A DNA stretch of 64,000 nt from Planotetraspora phitsanulokensis. Its GTDB lineage: Bacteria; Actinomycetota; Actinomycetes; Streptosporangiales; Streptosporangiaceae. Shown here piece after piece: positions 34,889 to 43,429 of the stretch. Under the pieces are notes generated by a model that worked only from the letters and a program-made list of their open reading frames with translations, was not told the DNA's origin and searched no databases. Location of the stretch: the NCBI RefSeq assembly GCF_016863295.1, contig NZ_BOOP01000019.1, forward strand, positions 1 through 64,000, given 5' to 3'. Both the position numbers and the translations under genes were made by a program. Position 1 is the stretch's first letter; every line of letters starts with the position of its first letter.

Positions 34889-36046
34889 ATGGACGACCTC
34901 CTGAATCTCGACGACCAATTGGCGCCCGAGCAGCGAATGGTCAGGGACGCCGCGAAAGAATTCGTCTCCGACCAGGTCCTTCCGCATGTCGGGGGCTGGT
35001 TCGAGGATGGCGTCTTCCCTGCCCGTGAGCTCGCTCCCACCCTGGGAGGGCTCGGCATGCTGGGAATGCACCTGGAGGGTTACGGCTGCGCCGGTCTCGA
35101 CTCCATCTCGTACGGCGTGGCCTGCCGCGAGCTGGAGGCCGGCGACTCGGGCCTGCGGTCGTTCGTCTCCGTGCAGGGCTCCCTCGCCATGTTCCCCATC
35201 TGGAAGTACGGCTCGCCGGAGCAGAAGCAGGAGTGGCTTCCGAAGATGGCGGCCGGCGAGGCAATCGGATGCTTCGGCCTGACCGAGCCCGACCACGGCT
35301 CCGACCCGGCCGGGATGCGTACCAACGCGAAGCAGGATCCGTCGGGTGACTGGATCCTCAACGGCTCCAAGATGTGGATCACCAACGGTTCGATCGCCGA
35401 TGTCGCCGTGGTGTGGGCGCAGACCGATTCGGGCATCCGGGGCTTCGTCGTCCCGACCTCGACCCCGGGTTTCTCCGCCCAGGAGATCCACCGGAAGCTG
35501 TCGCTGAGGGCATCGGTCACCGCCTCGCTGTACTTCGACGACGTGCGGCTCCCGGCATCAGCCGTCCTGCCGGGCGTGACCGGCCTGAAGGGGCCGCTTT
35601 CGTGCCTCTCCGAGGCCCGCTTCGGGATCGTCTGGGGCGTCGTCGGCGCGGCGCGGGCCTGCCTGGAGGCCGCGGTGGACTACGCGACGACCCGGGTGCA
35701 GTTCGGCAAGCCGATCGGGGCGTTCCAGCTCACCCAGGAGAAACTGGCCTGGATGGCCGTGTCGCTGGGCCAGGCCGGGCTCACCGCCCTCCACCTGGGG
35801 CGGCTGAAAGAGGCGGGACAGCTGAGGCCGCAGCAGATCAGCTTCGGAAAGCTCGCCAACGTCCGGGCGGCGCTGGACATCGCCCGCCAGGCCCGTTCGG
35901 TGCTCGGCGCTAACGGGGTGACACTGGAGTATCCGGTCATCAGGCACATGAACAACCTGGAGTCGGTGCTCACCTACGAAGGCACCCAGGAGATCCACAC
36001 GCTGGTGCTCGGCGAAGCCCTGACCGGCCTGCCCGCGTATCGGTGA
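34889..36046 (+). CDS. Glutaryl-CoA dehydrogenase-like acyl-CoA dehydrogenase
   Basis: A 385-residue FAD-dependent dehydrogenase. ELEAGDSGLRSFVSVQGSL carries the Glu and Arg-Ser of glutaryl-CoA dehydrogenases. GCFGLTEPDHGSDP contacts FAD, and the catalytic Glu is in LTYEGTQEIHTLVLGEALTG. Glutaryl-CoA oxidation (lysine and tryptophan breakdown) is the best guess. The island enzyme at 13941-15131 is a paralogue. It is divergent from the pspC gene and followed by tRNA-Lys. Confidence 0.88.
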   Translation: MDDLLNLDDQLAPEQRMVRDAAKEFVSDQVLPHVGGWFEDGVFPARELAPTLGGLGMLGMHLEGYGCAGLDSISYGVACRELEAGDSGLRSFVSVQGSLAMFPIWKYGSPEQKQEWLPKMAAGEAIGCFGLTEPDHGSDPAGMRTNAKQDPSGDWILNGSKMWITNGSIADVAVVWAQTDSGIRGFVVPTSTPGFSAQEIHRKLSLRASVTASLYFDDVRLPASAVLPGVTGLKGPLSCLSEARFGIVWGVVGAARACLEAAVDYATTRVQFGKPIGAFQLTQEKLAWMAVSLGQAGLTALHLGRLKEAGQLRPQQISFGKLANVRAALDIARQARSVLGANGVTLEYPVIRHMNNLESVLTYEGTQEIHTLVLGEALTGLPAYR

Positions 36047-36146
36047 CCGTGGTGCGGTGTCGTGTTCGGCGGTGACGGGCTATCGTGATCGCCCAGTAAA
36101 GCGCGTCGCAGAAGTCGCGGTACTCTCTGTACCCTGCATCTAGCGA

Positions 36147-36218
36147 GGGGTGCTAGCTCAATGGCAGAGCTGCGGACTTTTAATCCGTAGGTTCAGGGTT
36201 CGAGTCCCTGGCGCCCCA
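36147..36218 (+). tRNA. tRNA-Lys (TTT)
   Basis: Acceptor GGGGTGC with GCGCCCC (one G-T pair) plus discriminator A. The anticodon stem GCGGA/TCCGT encloses CTTTTAA (anticodon TTT), and the T-loop is TTCGAGT. The next bases are CC, without a full CCA. An imperfect hairpin (CTGGGCAG/CTGCCCAG, about 36230-36271) follows as a likely terminator. Confidence 0.96.
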
Positions 36219-36294
36219 CCCCTAATGACCTGGGCAGACTCCCAAATAATGATCATTTGGAAGCCTGCCCAGTTGCATTTCTGGTTGCAATTGT

Positions 36295-36560
36295 TCAGTT
36301 GTCCCACAGTGCGCGGCCCATCCTCGCCACCGCGTCACCGGCCAGATTCTCCGTGACGTGGGTGTAGCGCTTCGTTGTGGTGAGCTGGGAGTGACCCAAG
36401 ATCACTTGAACGACTCTCATGTCAACGCCCCTGTTCCAGGAGAAGCGTCGCGGCCGTGTGCCGGGCGTCATGCACGCGGGCGTCCTTCTCGACCTCGGCC
36501 AGTTGGAGAAGTTCCTTCCTTCCACTCCTCCCAGTCATCGCGCGCCTCGATCGGGCCTCC
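36295..36560 (-). pseudogene. Decayed tyrosine integrase beside tRNA-Lys
   Basis: Three pieces in three frames reconstruct the C-terminal end of a tyrosine recombinase: RDDWEEWK, then LLQLAEVEKDARVHDARHTA (His-x-x-Arg), then VDMRVVQVILGHSQLTTTK and RYTHVTENLAGDA (catalytic Tyr). At least two frameshifts separate them, and the N-terminal part is gone. It sits 75 bp from the 3' end of tRNA-Lys, as in an element integrated at that gene. The cargo to its right cannot be delimited. Confidence 0.8.
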
Positions 36561-36815
36561 ACCCAGCCGGCACCACACCAAATCCCTAGAGCTGCATGGG
36601 GAGTGGGCCGCGGAGCAGGCCTCACCCGGCACTCTCACAGTGAGAGATCTACGAGAGCTCTGAGACGCTGTGCGCCGCCGCCGCGATGTCGTCAAGGTCG
36701 CCGACCGCTGCGCCGCCGGGGTCGCGCATCACACTCCTGCGGGCCTCAGCGGGGCGCTGAACCGCAACCTCTTCGACGCGCTCACGTCCCGATTCGACGA
36801 GGAACGCCGGTCTCG
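36561..36815. other. Intergenic stretch, no gene seen
   Basis: Open frames here lack family similarity. It may contain further decayed integrase or element sequence, but I could not recognise any. Confidence 0.4.
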
Positions 36816-37334
36816 TCACTGCTCAGGCGCGCGGTTGGTGATCGAGCAAAGCGCCTGCTCGATAAACGCGGTCTTTGCCTCGCTGTAGCCGCGACGATCA
36901 CTGCGGAACCGGGCGGCAAGATCCGCCTTCAGAGCCGCGTAGGCCCTCGCAGTCATCGGGTCCGCGCGGAGTAAGTCACGGAATACGAGGTGTCGAGCCA
37001 GTTCGCGGTTGCCGGTTGCGCAGACGTAGAGGTGGTGGGCAGGCGCATCGGCAGGCGTGGTGAACATCTCGCGTCCTTGAATCCCGCCGTCTCCTTCGTG
37101 GGCATAGCCGAGGCGACGAAGGGCTGTGATCACTTCGGCCAGATCATCACGGCTATGGATCACCACATCAAGGTCGACGATCGGCTTGGCGGACAGACCG
37201 GGTACAGCAGTGCTCCCAACATGTTCGATCCGCCAGGCGAGATCGCCGAGCTGCGCCTTCAGACGTCGGCGCAGTGTCTCGAAGATCTCGGGCCACTTCG
37301 GGTCATAGGGCACGACGTCAATGGGTCTACTCAA
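36816..37334 (-). CDS. GrpB family protein (nucleotidyltransferase fold)
   Basis: A 172-residue GrpB/UPF0157 protein. VPYDPKWPEIFE at the start, IEHVGSTAVPGLSAKPIVDL in the middle (GS followed by D-x-D, as in polymerase-beta folds) and HLVFRDLLRADP are the family hallmarks. The length is normal. The function is uncertain; relatives include dephospho-CoA-kinase fusions. It lies 42 bp downstream of the frameshifted gene at 37377. Confidence 0.88.
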   Translation of the reverse strand: MSRPIDVVPYDPKWPEIFETLRRRLKAQLGDLAWRIEHVGSTAVPGLSAKPIVDLDVVIHSRDDLAEVITALRRLGYAHEGDGGIQGREMFTTPADAPAHHLYVCATGNRELARHLVFRDLLRADPMTARAYAALKADLAARFRSDRRGYSEAKTAFIEQALCSITNRAPEQ

Positions 37335-37376
37335 CCTGAGTGCTCCTCGTCGCGGCGGTGGCAGCGGCGGTTTCGA

Positions 37377-38032
37377 TCAGCGTCGACCAGGGGTCGGCGT
37401 AGGGCGCGGGAAGCGTGTGCGCATTCCGCGGATGCAGGTGTCGCGGGACGTGGGGCTGTTGAATCGGAGGCGGTCGTAGGCGGTGAACGCAGGCTCCAAT
37501 GCGTCGAGCTCGTCGATCAGAGCGTGCAGGCGCTCGGACCACTGGAGTGAACCGGCATCCGGCTCGTGCGGCGCGGCGCTGATCGCTGTCGTCAAGTAAT
37601 CCTTGCGCTGGATATTGGCCGGGTGACCGAGTGCAGACACACGTACTGTCCGCTGAGGTAGGAATTCCACTCCTCCTGCCCAACGGCAGGGTCGGCCCAG
37701 TGAGCGGTGAACCAGGTTTCGAGCTGGTCTAAGCCGCCTGCCTCTTCCACGAGAGCGAACAGGTCGGTCGGCACCATCTCGGCATCGTCGGAGCGGAGGT
37801 AGCCGGGAAGGGGCAGGCGCTGCTCCAGCATCAGCCGGCGGACCTCGTCGGCATCCCGGCCATGGGCTGCACACAGTTCCTCCAGGACCACGAACTGTGC
37901 GCTGACATATGTGTCGTCCGCATCAGACATCGGATGGTCGCCGTTGACCTTGCGGAACCGCTCGGCAAGCCGCTGTTTCAGGTCCGTCGTCGTCACACAT
38001 AGCCCTTCGCCGTCACTCGCGGGGATCGCCAC
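37377..38032 (-). pseudogene. Frameshifted DUF6058-like gene
   Basis: The first part (37592-38032) reads AQFVVLEELCAAHGRDADEV, LPGYLRSDDAEMVPTDLF and YLSGQYVCLHSVTRP. The continuation, NIQRKDYLTTAISAAPHEPD and LDALEPAFTAYDRLRF, lies in the next frame. At the junction an ACCCGG run appears to have lost one C; restoring it joins both halves into a protein of about 217 residues that resembles a conserved actinobacterial family I believe is DUF6058. It is either a real pseudogene or a homopolymer sequencing error. Confidence 0.65.
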
Positions 38033-38123
38033 GCACCATGCTCCGGAGGCTAGCGGTCGGATAATTCTCTGCTCATCGAACTATCCAGACGTGTGGACAT
38101 CGCGGCGTTGCCATCGTGGCGAC

Positions 38124-38405
38124 TCATGCGGATTCCCGTGCTTCGGCGACGCTCCCGATCTGGACTTCGGCGGCGTTGACGCTTGCCACGACTACACCGA
38201 CCCAGTCTCGTTTGTTCTCGCCCCATCGGATCAGAGGAAATCCAGCACAGCGCCCAACTGCATGACCTGTCACAGTGGGCACCGTCAGAAGATCCCCAAC
38301 GCTGAGGTTTCGATCGCGCTGCAGGACGGGACCCGCAAGCAGGGTGCCATCGAAGCCTTCAAAATCCGGATACACCGACTCGATGCGAAACGCGAAGCCG
38401 CTCAC
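38124..38405 (-). CDS. Hypothetical protein
   Basis: A 93-residue protein with good codon bias. The segment GTLLAGPVLQRDRNLSVGDL followed by VP resembles small beta-barrel (EF-Tu domain 2-like) proteins, and AGFPLIRW follows. No catalytic motif, membrane segment or signal is visible. It lies upstream of the DUF6058-like gene on the same strand. The family is not recognised with certainty. Confidence 0.55.
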   Translation of the reverse strand: MSGFAFRIESVYPDFEGFDGTLLAGPVLQRDRNLSVGDLLTVPTVTGHAVGRCAGFPLIRWGENKRDWVGVVVASVNAAEVQIGSVAEARESA

Positions 38406-38606
38406 GTCCAGAGACTGTAAGCGCCACCGTGATCGCCAGAGCCTTCAGTCCGCATCATCGTTCGCCAGGCTGAAACGCGCCTCTTGCACCTTCGATGTCT
38501 CCGCTTGCCCTCATGTCTCGCACAGCGTGGACGGCCGCCGCTCTGTCCCTTGCGAGGCAGTCGAAACTCTGTCGACCCTGATCGGTGCCCGGTTTACCCT
38601 GGCCGC

Positions 38607-38951
38607 ATGGCCCACGCGAAGACCTCCTTCGTCTGCTTGCCCTGCCGGGCCTCGTACAAGCAGCCCTACCCCGCCTCAGGCATCGACGACCGGCTGTGCC
38701 CACGCTGCGCCCAGCCGCTCATCCACGTCGGATCCGCCTTCGCGGCGCCGCGTCGGAGTGATGGTGCCGGGTGGCGAGCGCTGTCGGTTCTGCTGAACGC
38801 CGGCGTCCGCTTTCACAAGAGTTGTTGTGGCGGCCCCGGCTATCGCCCACGGACGCTCAGCGAGGTACGCGCACGGGTGGAGCACTCCCGGCGCACCGGA
38901 GAACCACTCGCCAAGACGTTGGTGCGCCGCGAACTGCCCCAGACGTCGTGA
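38607..38951 (+). CDS. Small zinc-ribbon protein
   Basis: A 114-residue basic protein. Two CxxC pairs (CLPCRASYKQP and CPRCAQPLIHVG) form a zinc ribbon in the first 45 residues. A basic helical segment follows (TLSEVRARVEHSRRTGEPLA). The ATG at 38607 lacks a strong ribosome binding site; the longer frame to 38484 does not look conserved. It is probably nucleic-acid binding, by inference from the fold only. Confidence 0.65.
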   Translation: MAHAKTSFVCLPCRASYKQPYPASGIDDRLCPRCAQPLIHVGSAFAAPRRSDGAGWRALSVLLNAGVRFHKSCCGGPGYRPRTLSEVRARVEHSRRTGEPLAKTLVRRELPQTS

Positions 38952-39208
38952 TCACGTCCCCAGAAGAGCCGGAGAACCCGCCCTCTGCAGTGGGGGGCAT
39001 GGCCGAGATCAGCCGACCTCAGGACGGTCGCTACGCCGAGCTGCGCAGACTCGGCGAAGACGAACGTCGCGGCGCGTGAGGGCGGAACTCCGCCCGAAAT
39101 CCGGCCCTCGTGTCGTCCGAAGCGCTTCTCGTCTCATGAGAATCGGCTACTGGGAATCGATATGCGGTCACCGCCGTTCTTGGTCGTGCGGCTTCCGCAT
39201 CGGAAACC

Positions 39209-39252
39209 GTCCGGACGAGACGCGCCGTACCCGGCCTGCAAAGACGACGCTC
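39209..39252 (+). promoter_or_regulatory. Guanidine-III (ykkC-III) riboswitch
   Basis: Bases from 39211 read CCGGACGAGACGCGCCGTAC, then CCGG, then CAAAGACGACGC. This closely follows the ykkC-III consensus, with conserved CCGGACGAG, GCGCCGTACCCGG and AAGACG. The RNA class folds as a small pseudoknot that binds guanidinium. One base pair of the second helix (GCGCC with GACGC) is a mismatch here. The site ends 8-14 bases before the AAGGAAAGGGAG ribosome binding region of the SMR gene, suggesting control of translation. Confidence 0.85.
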
Positions 39253-39271
39253 CCAAGGAAAGGGAGCCGTC

Positions 39272-39595
39272 ATGGCCTGGATCATGCTTGTCGCCGCCGG
39301 TCTGTTCGAGGTCGCGATGGCCTACACGCTCAAGCTCAGCAACGGGTTCTCCGTACCGCTGGCGATCGTGGGTTTCATCGCCTTCGCCCTGCTCAGCTTT
39401 GGTCTTCTCACGGTCGCCCTGAAGAGCCTCGACGTCGGTACGGCTTACGCCGTCTGGACGGGCATCGGCGCCGTCGGCACCGCCACTCTCGGCATGATCT
39501 TCCTGGGAGAGGACACGTCCCTCCTCAAGATCGCCTCAATCCTTCTCATCCTCGCCGGGGTCGTCGGTCTCAACCTGGCGGGCGGCGGCCACTAA
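39272..39595 (+). CDS. SMR-family guanidinium exporter (Gdx/SugE type)
   Basis: A 107-residue small multidrug resistance protein with four membrane helices. The proton/substrate Glu is in AGLFEVAMAYTLKLS (Glu13), and the helix-2/3 motif is GTAYAVWTGIGAVGTATLG. The Gdx/SugE subtype and the guanidine-III riboswitch directly upstream both point to guanidinium export coupled to proton entry. SMR proteins act as dual-topology dimers. No second SMR gene is adjacent, fitting a homodimer. Confidence 0.92.
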   Translation: MAWIMLVAAGLFEVAMAYTLKLSNGFSVPLAIVGFIAFALLSFGLLTVALKSLDVGTAYAVWTGIGAVGTATLGMIFLGEDTSLLKIASILLILAGVVGLNLAGGGH

Positions 39596-39956
39596 CCCTG
39601 CCGATGCCCCCAGGCGGGGCCCAAAGCGACGGGGGTTTCGGCCGGCGCCGGCCGGGCGAGCGTGAGTTGCCGGCCTGGACGGGGTGAGGCGAACCCCGCC
39701 CCCACCGTGTCCAGACCTTGAGGCGGCTCCATCGCCCACGACAAGGCGCCGGCCGCCTCCAGGGCGGTGCCACGCGATCTCTTTCGGTCGCCGAAAGTCG
39801 ACCTGACTGCGCTTATCACTCAGTCAAGTCGTAGCTTGTCAATAGGGACCGAGAGAGGCCTCTCGGTGAGTTCTTCCGCGCTCGGCGCCAGGTGACCACC
39901 CTTGATCAGGTCGGCCTCATGGGTGTCGACGGCAGGCAGACGCAAGGGAGGACGAA
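39596..39956. other. Intergenic stretch with small inverted repeats
   Basis: It holds GGCCGGCGCCGGCC near 39640 (possible terminator for the SMR gene), CTTTCGG/CCGAAAG (39781-39797) and ACCGAGAG/CTCTCGGT (39848-39867). The last two may be operator sites for the slipin gene. No coding frame is convincing. Confidence 0.5.
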
Positions 39957-40862
39957 ATGACCGCCTTTTACGCACTGCTCGCGGCCTTGGGCGCCGGCAT
40001 GGCGTGGCTGGCGACGAGCATCCGCGTCGTCGAACAGTTCGAGCGGGGCGTCGTCTTCCGGTTCGGGCGGGTGATCCCCGCGATCCGCGAACCGGGGCTG
40101 GCGATGCTCGTGCCGGTCGCCGATCGTCTGCACAAGGTCAACATGCAGATCGTCACGATGCCGGTGCCCGCCCAGGACGGCATCACCCGCGACAACGTGA
40201 CGGTCCGCGTGGACGCCGTCGTCTATTTCAGGGTCATCGATCCCGTACGCGTGACCGTCGACGTGCAGGACTACGTGTCCGCCATCGGCCAGGTCGCCCA
40301 GACCTCGCTCCGTTCGATCATCGGCAAGAGCGACCTTGACGACCTGCTGTCCAACCGGGAGCAACTCAACCAGGGCCTGGAACTGATGATCGACAGTCCG
40401 GCGGTGGGCTGGGGCGTGCACATCGACCGCGTGGAGATCAAGGATGTGGCGCTGCCCGAGTCGATGAAGCGGTCGATGTCGCGCCAGGCCGAGGCCGAGC
40501 GTGAGCGGCGAGCCCGCGTCATCACCGCCGACGGCGAACTGCAGGCCTCAGCGAGGCTGAGTCAGGCCGCCGAGGCGATGGCGGACCATCCGGCCGCTCT
40601 GCAGCTGCGCCTGCTCCAAACCGTGGTCGAGGTGGCCGCCGAGAAGAACTCGACGCTCGTGCTGCCCTTCCCCGTGGAGTTGCTCCGGTTCCTGGAAAGA
40701 GTGACACCCGGTGAGGTCGAGCAGCCGGCCGACGCCACCACCACGCCGTCTGAGCCAGCGTCCTCCACGGACAACGGCCTGTCGATTTCGCACGCGCCGC
40801 GCATGCCGGGCCTGCGCGACGTCGATCAGCCGCCGTCCCTCGGCGGACGATCCACTCGGTAG
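39957..40862 (+). CDS. SPFH/Band-7 protein (slipin)
   Basis: A 301-residue stomatin/slipin-type protein. A short N-terminal membrane anchor (about residues 3-20) precedes the SPFH domain (VVEQFERGVVFRFGRVIPAI, PAQDGITRDNVTVRVDAVVYF) and a coiled-coil helix (RQAEAERERRARVITADGEL). The tail after residue 255 is low-complexity. GGGAGG precedes the ATG. Slipins organise membrane microdomains; the usual NfeD partner is not nearby. Confidence 0.9.
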   Translation: MTAFYALLAALGAGMAWLATSIRVVEQFERGVVFRFGRVIPAIREPGLAMLVPVADRLHKVNMQIVTMPVPAQDGITRDNVTVRVDAVVYFRVIDPVRVTVDVQDYVSAIGQVAQTSLRSIIGKSDLDDLLSNREQLNQGLELMIDSPAVGWGVHIDRVEIKDVALPESMKRSMSRQAEAERERRARVITADGELQASARLSQAAEAMADHPAALQLRLLQTVVEVAAEKNSTLVLPFPVELLRFLERVTPGEVEQPADATTTPSEPASSTDNGLSISHAPRMPGLRDVDQPPSLGGRSTR

Positions 40863-40884
40863 GTCTCCGTCCCGGGGAGGACGC

Positions 40885-41082
40885 ATGTCGCCGATGAGCG
40901 AGCCGGCGATCTGTTCGGCGAAGGGCTGCCGGGCGGCGGCCATGTATGCCGTGGTCTGGAACAACCCCAAGATCCACCCGCCCGAGCGGGAGAAGATCTG
41001 GATGGCCTGCGACGCGCATCGCCAGTGGCTCGCCGACTATCTCGCCGTGCGCGGTTTCCTGCGCCGGGTGGACAGGCTTTAG
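40885..41082 (+). CDS. Small conserved hypothetical protein
   Basis: A 65-residue protein. Two Cys (ICSAKGCRAAAMY) and a later CDAHRQWLADYL pair suggest a small metal site. Homologous short proteins are common in actinobacteria and have no assigned role. GGGGAGG precedes the ATG. It ends 4 bp into the convergent membrane protein gene. Confidence 0.7.
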   Translation: MSPMSEPAICSAKGCRAAAMYAVVWNNPKIHPPEREKIWMACDAHRQWLADYLAVRGFLRRVDRL

Positions 41083-41324
41083 GCGTCGCCCTTCCGTGGG
41101 CGCCGCCCGCCTCCGTTCCGGACGATCCACAGGATCGCCTGATGGATCACTATGCCCACGAGGGCGTTGAGCACCGCCAGTCCGGCCGCGCCCAGCAGGG
41201 CCCAACCAGGTCTGGCCGCGTCCGAGGCCACGAGTACGACCGGCCAGACGACGGCGGCGGCGAGTAGCGTCGAGCGCCACCAGCGCCCGAACACCAGGCC
41301 GAGAAGGATCATGGTTGGTATCAC
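41079..41324 (-). CDS. Small membrane protein
   Basis: An 81-residue protein with two or three hydrophobic helices (about residues 3-12, 18-34 and 40-68) and a basic C-terminus (GGGRRPRKGDA). No family is recognised. Codon bias and convergence with the previous gene support it as real. Confidence 0.6.
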   Translation of the reverse strand: MIPTMILLGLVFGRWWRSTLLAAAVVWPVVLVASDAARPGWALLGAAGLAVLNALVGIVIHQAILWIVRNGGGRRPRKGDA

Positions 41325-41423
41325 GGTTCACGCCCCCTGGGATGATCCCTGACACCTTCATCATGGCCTGGCCGTACGGGCCTCCGCCACGAATCACAAA
41401 TCGTTCGGACGTTCACCAATCCG

Positions 41424-41672
41424 ATGATCCCGACAACTCCGAATTTCAATTCCCAGCGTCTAGAGTCGTGGCGTGAGCGCAGAGTGCGTGCCGCACCCCC
41501 CGAACCGTGGATGTCCGACGCCGGCCGTGAGCGGATCACGGAAGGGTCACCCCCGGCCTTCGGCGGGGGCCGGCTCACTCAGGAGGAGTTCGAGCAGCCG
41601 CGCGGCGCCGCTGTGGACATGTGGGTGATCAGTGCGAAGACGCGGCATGCCGCCGCGGAGCACGGCCGGTGA
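41424..41672 (+). CDS. Doubtful small ORF
   Basis: An 82-codon frame rich in Arg, Glu and Gly, with no recognised family and no clear ribosome binding site. An internal start at 41511 is possible. It lies in the 464 bp before the kinase gene, where I see nothing else. Confidence 0.25.
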   Translation: MIPTTPNFNSQRLESWRERRVRAAPPEPWMSDAGRERITEGSPPAFGGGRLTQEEFEQPRGAAVDMWVISAKTRHAAAEHGR

Positions 41673-41788
41673 CGTCACGCCGACGTCCCTCGCGTTCCCC
41701 TCGGGCGCCGGCCCGCCGGCCCGCCGGCTGAGACCAGTGCCCGCGTCGCCCGACCCCGAGGACCCGCACCACGCGTATGGAGGAGTTC

Positions 41789-43423
41789 ATGGCCGCAGGC
41801 CCGCTGTTGCCGGGAGATCCACAGAATCTGGGAGCGTTCCAGATCGTGGCACGCCTGGGCGAGGGAGGGCAGGGGATCGTCTACGAGGGACGGTCCGCGT
41901 CCGGCGAACGAGTGGCGATCAAGGTCCTCAAGGGTGGCGCGGATCCGGACACCCACCGGCGGCTGGCCAGGGAGCTGGAGTCGGCCCGCCGGGTGGCGCC
42001 CTTCTGCACGGCCCGGGTGCTGGCCGCCGATCTCGACCGTCCGAACCCCTACGTGGTGAGCGAGTTCGTCGCGGGACCCTCACTGCAGGACCGGGTGCGT
42101 GACAGCGGGCCGCTGCGGGGCGGCGACCTCGACCGGCTCGCCGTCGGCACGGCTTCAGCCCTGGCGGCGATCCACGGCGCCGGCGTCGTGCATCGGGACT
42201 TCAAGCCGGCCAACGTGCTGATCGGCCCCGACGGGCCGCGGGTGGTCGACTTCGGCATCGCCCGGCCGCTCGACGCCGACACGGCGCCGTCGGCGTTGTC
42301 GGGCACGCCGCCTTACATGGCGCCCGAGCAGCTCAAAGGGGTGCACGGGTCTCCCGCCGCCGACGTGTTCGCCTGGGCCTCGACCATGGTCTTCGCCGCG
42401 ACCGGCCACTCGCCCTTCGGCGCCGACACCATCGCGGCGGTCTTCAACCGCATCCTCACGGAGGAACCCGACCTCACGGGCCTGCCTGAGGGCCTGCGCG
42501 GCGTCCTGTCCGCCTGCCTCGCGAAAGACCCGCGGTCACGCCCGTCGGCCCGCTCGCTCCTGGTCAGCCTGGTCGACCCCGGAGCCCCCATCGTCTCGGT
42601 TCCCGACGTCGGCCCGGTCCCCACCGCGTACGTCCCCTCCGGCTGGTCCCAGCCCGGTCCCGCCATGCACGGCACCGCCGTTCAGGACCCGGCCATCGAG
42701 AGCCCGATCTCATCCGGCCCCGCCGCGACCAGAGTGCTTCCGGCCGACCTGCCGGCGCCCACACGCCGTGATCTCGGCATCGGCGACACCACGCCCTCGG
42801 CCGCACCGTACGGCGAGCACGCCGGCCGGAAGGCGAGGCGGGTGGTCGTTCCGGTGGTCGGCGTCGCGGTCGTGGCTCTCGCGGTGGCCGGCGTGCTTTA
42901 CGCGAAGGGGCTGATCGTCGACACGACCACGGCCGAGCGTCCACGCGTCCAGGCGGGGGCCACGACCGACGATGACCGGACGGCCACGTCCGAGTCGGAC
43001 TCGGCGCCTCCCCCGGCCACCTCCACGGACACAGCCACGGACACGTCCACGACCTCGCATGTCTCCTCGCCGGGTGTCTCGTCGGGGCCGTCCGCGATCG
43101 CGGCGGAGGGGATCACGACGGGCTTCGCGGGAACGTGGACGGGACAGATCGAATCTCAGGACGATCGCAAGAAGACCGTCGACATCACGATCACCCTGCC
43201 CCCAGGACGGTCAAGCGGGACATTCGTACGAGAAGGCTGCGAGCAGCAGGCCACGCTCACCCGCGTCAGGAGCGACACCGAGCTCGAGATGGAGGTCGCC
43301 CAGAAGGATCTCTGCGTGGGCGGAGGCGTGTCCCTCACCCTGAACGATCCCAGCACGCTCGAGTACGAGGGCCAGGAGGGCGCGGGCTCCCTGACGTACC
43401 GCGGGAGCCTGCACCGCTCCTGA
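41789..43423 (+). CDS. Membrane Ser/Thr protein kinase (PASTA-less)
   Basis: A 544-residue Hanks-type kinase. The glycine loop is RLGEGGQGIVYEG, the catalytic Lys in VAIKVLKGG, the catalytic loop HRDFKPANV, the metal motif DFGIARPL, and the P+1/APE segment TPPYMAPEQLKG. A Pro/Ser linker leads to one membrane helix (about residues 350-372), a Thr/Ser-rich stalk and a 110-residue outer domain starting GFAGTWTGQIESQ with two Cys. I chose ATG 41789 because GGAGGAG directly precedes it. It converges with a lipoprotein gene (6 bp gap). Confidence 0.92.
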   Translation: MAAGPLLPGDPQNLGAFQIVARLGEGGQGIVYEGRSASGERVAIKVLKGGADPDTHRRLARELESARRVAPFCTARVLAADLDRPNPYVVSEFVAGPSLQDRVRDSGPLRGGDLDRLAVGTASALAAIHGAGVVHRDFKPANVLIGPDGPRVVDFGIARPLDADTAPSALSGTPPYMAPEQLKGVHGSPAADVFAWASTMVFAATGHSPFGADTIAAVFNRILTEEPDLTGLPEGLRGVLSACLAKDPRSRPSARSLLVSLVDPGAPIVSVPDVGPVPTAYVPSGWSQPGPAMHGTAVQDPAIESPISSGPAATRVLPADLPAPTRRDLGIGDTTPSAAPYGEHAGRKARRVVVPVVGVAVVALAVAGVLYAKGLIVDTTTAERPRVQAGATTDDDRTATSESDSAPPPATSTDTATDTSTTSHVSSPGVSSGPSAIAAEGITTGFAGTWTGQIESQDDRKKTVDITITLPPGRSSGTFVREGCEQQATLTRVRSDTELEMEVAQKDLCVGGGVSLTLNDPSTLEYEGQEGAGSLTYRGSLHRS

Positions 43424-43429
43424 CCTCGT

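Noticed and set aside
38948-39079. 43-codon frame after the zinc-ribbon gene
   Set aside because: No family, no ribosome binding site and a short length; support was too weak to list as a gene.
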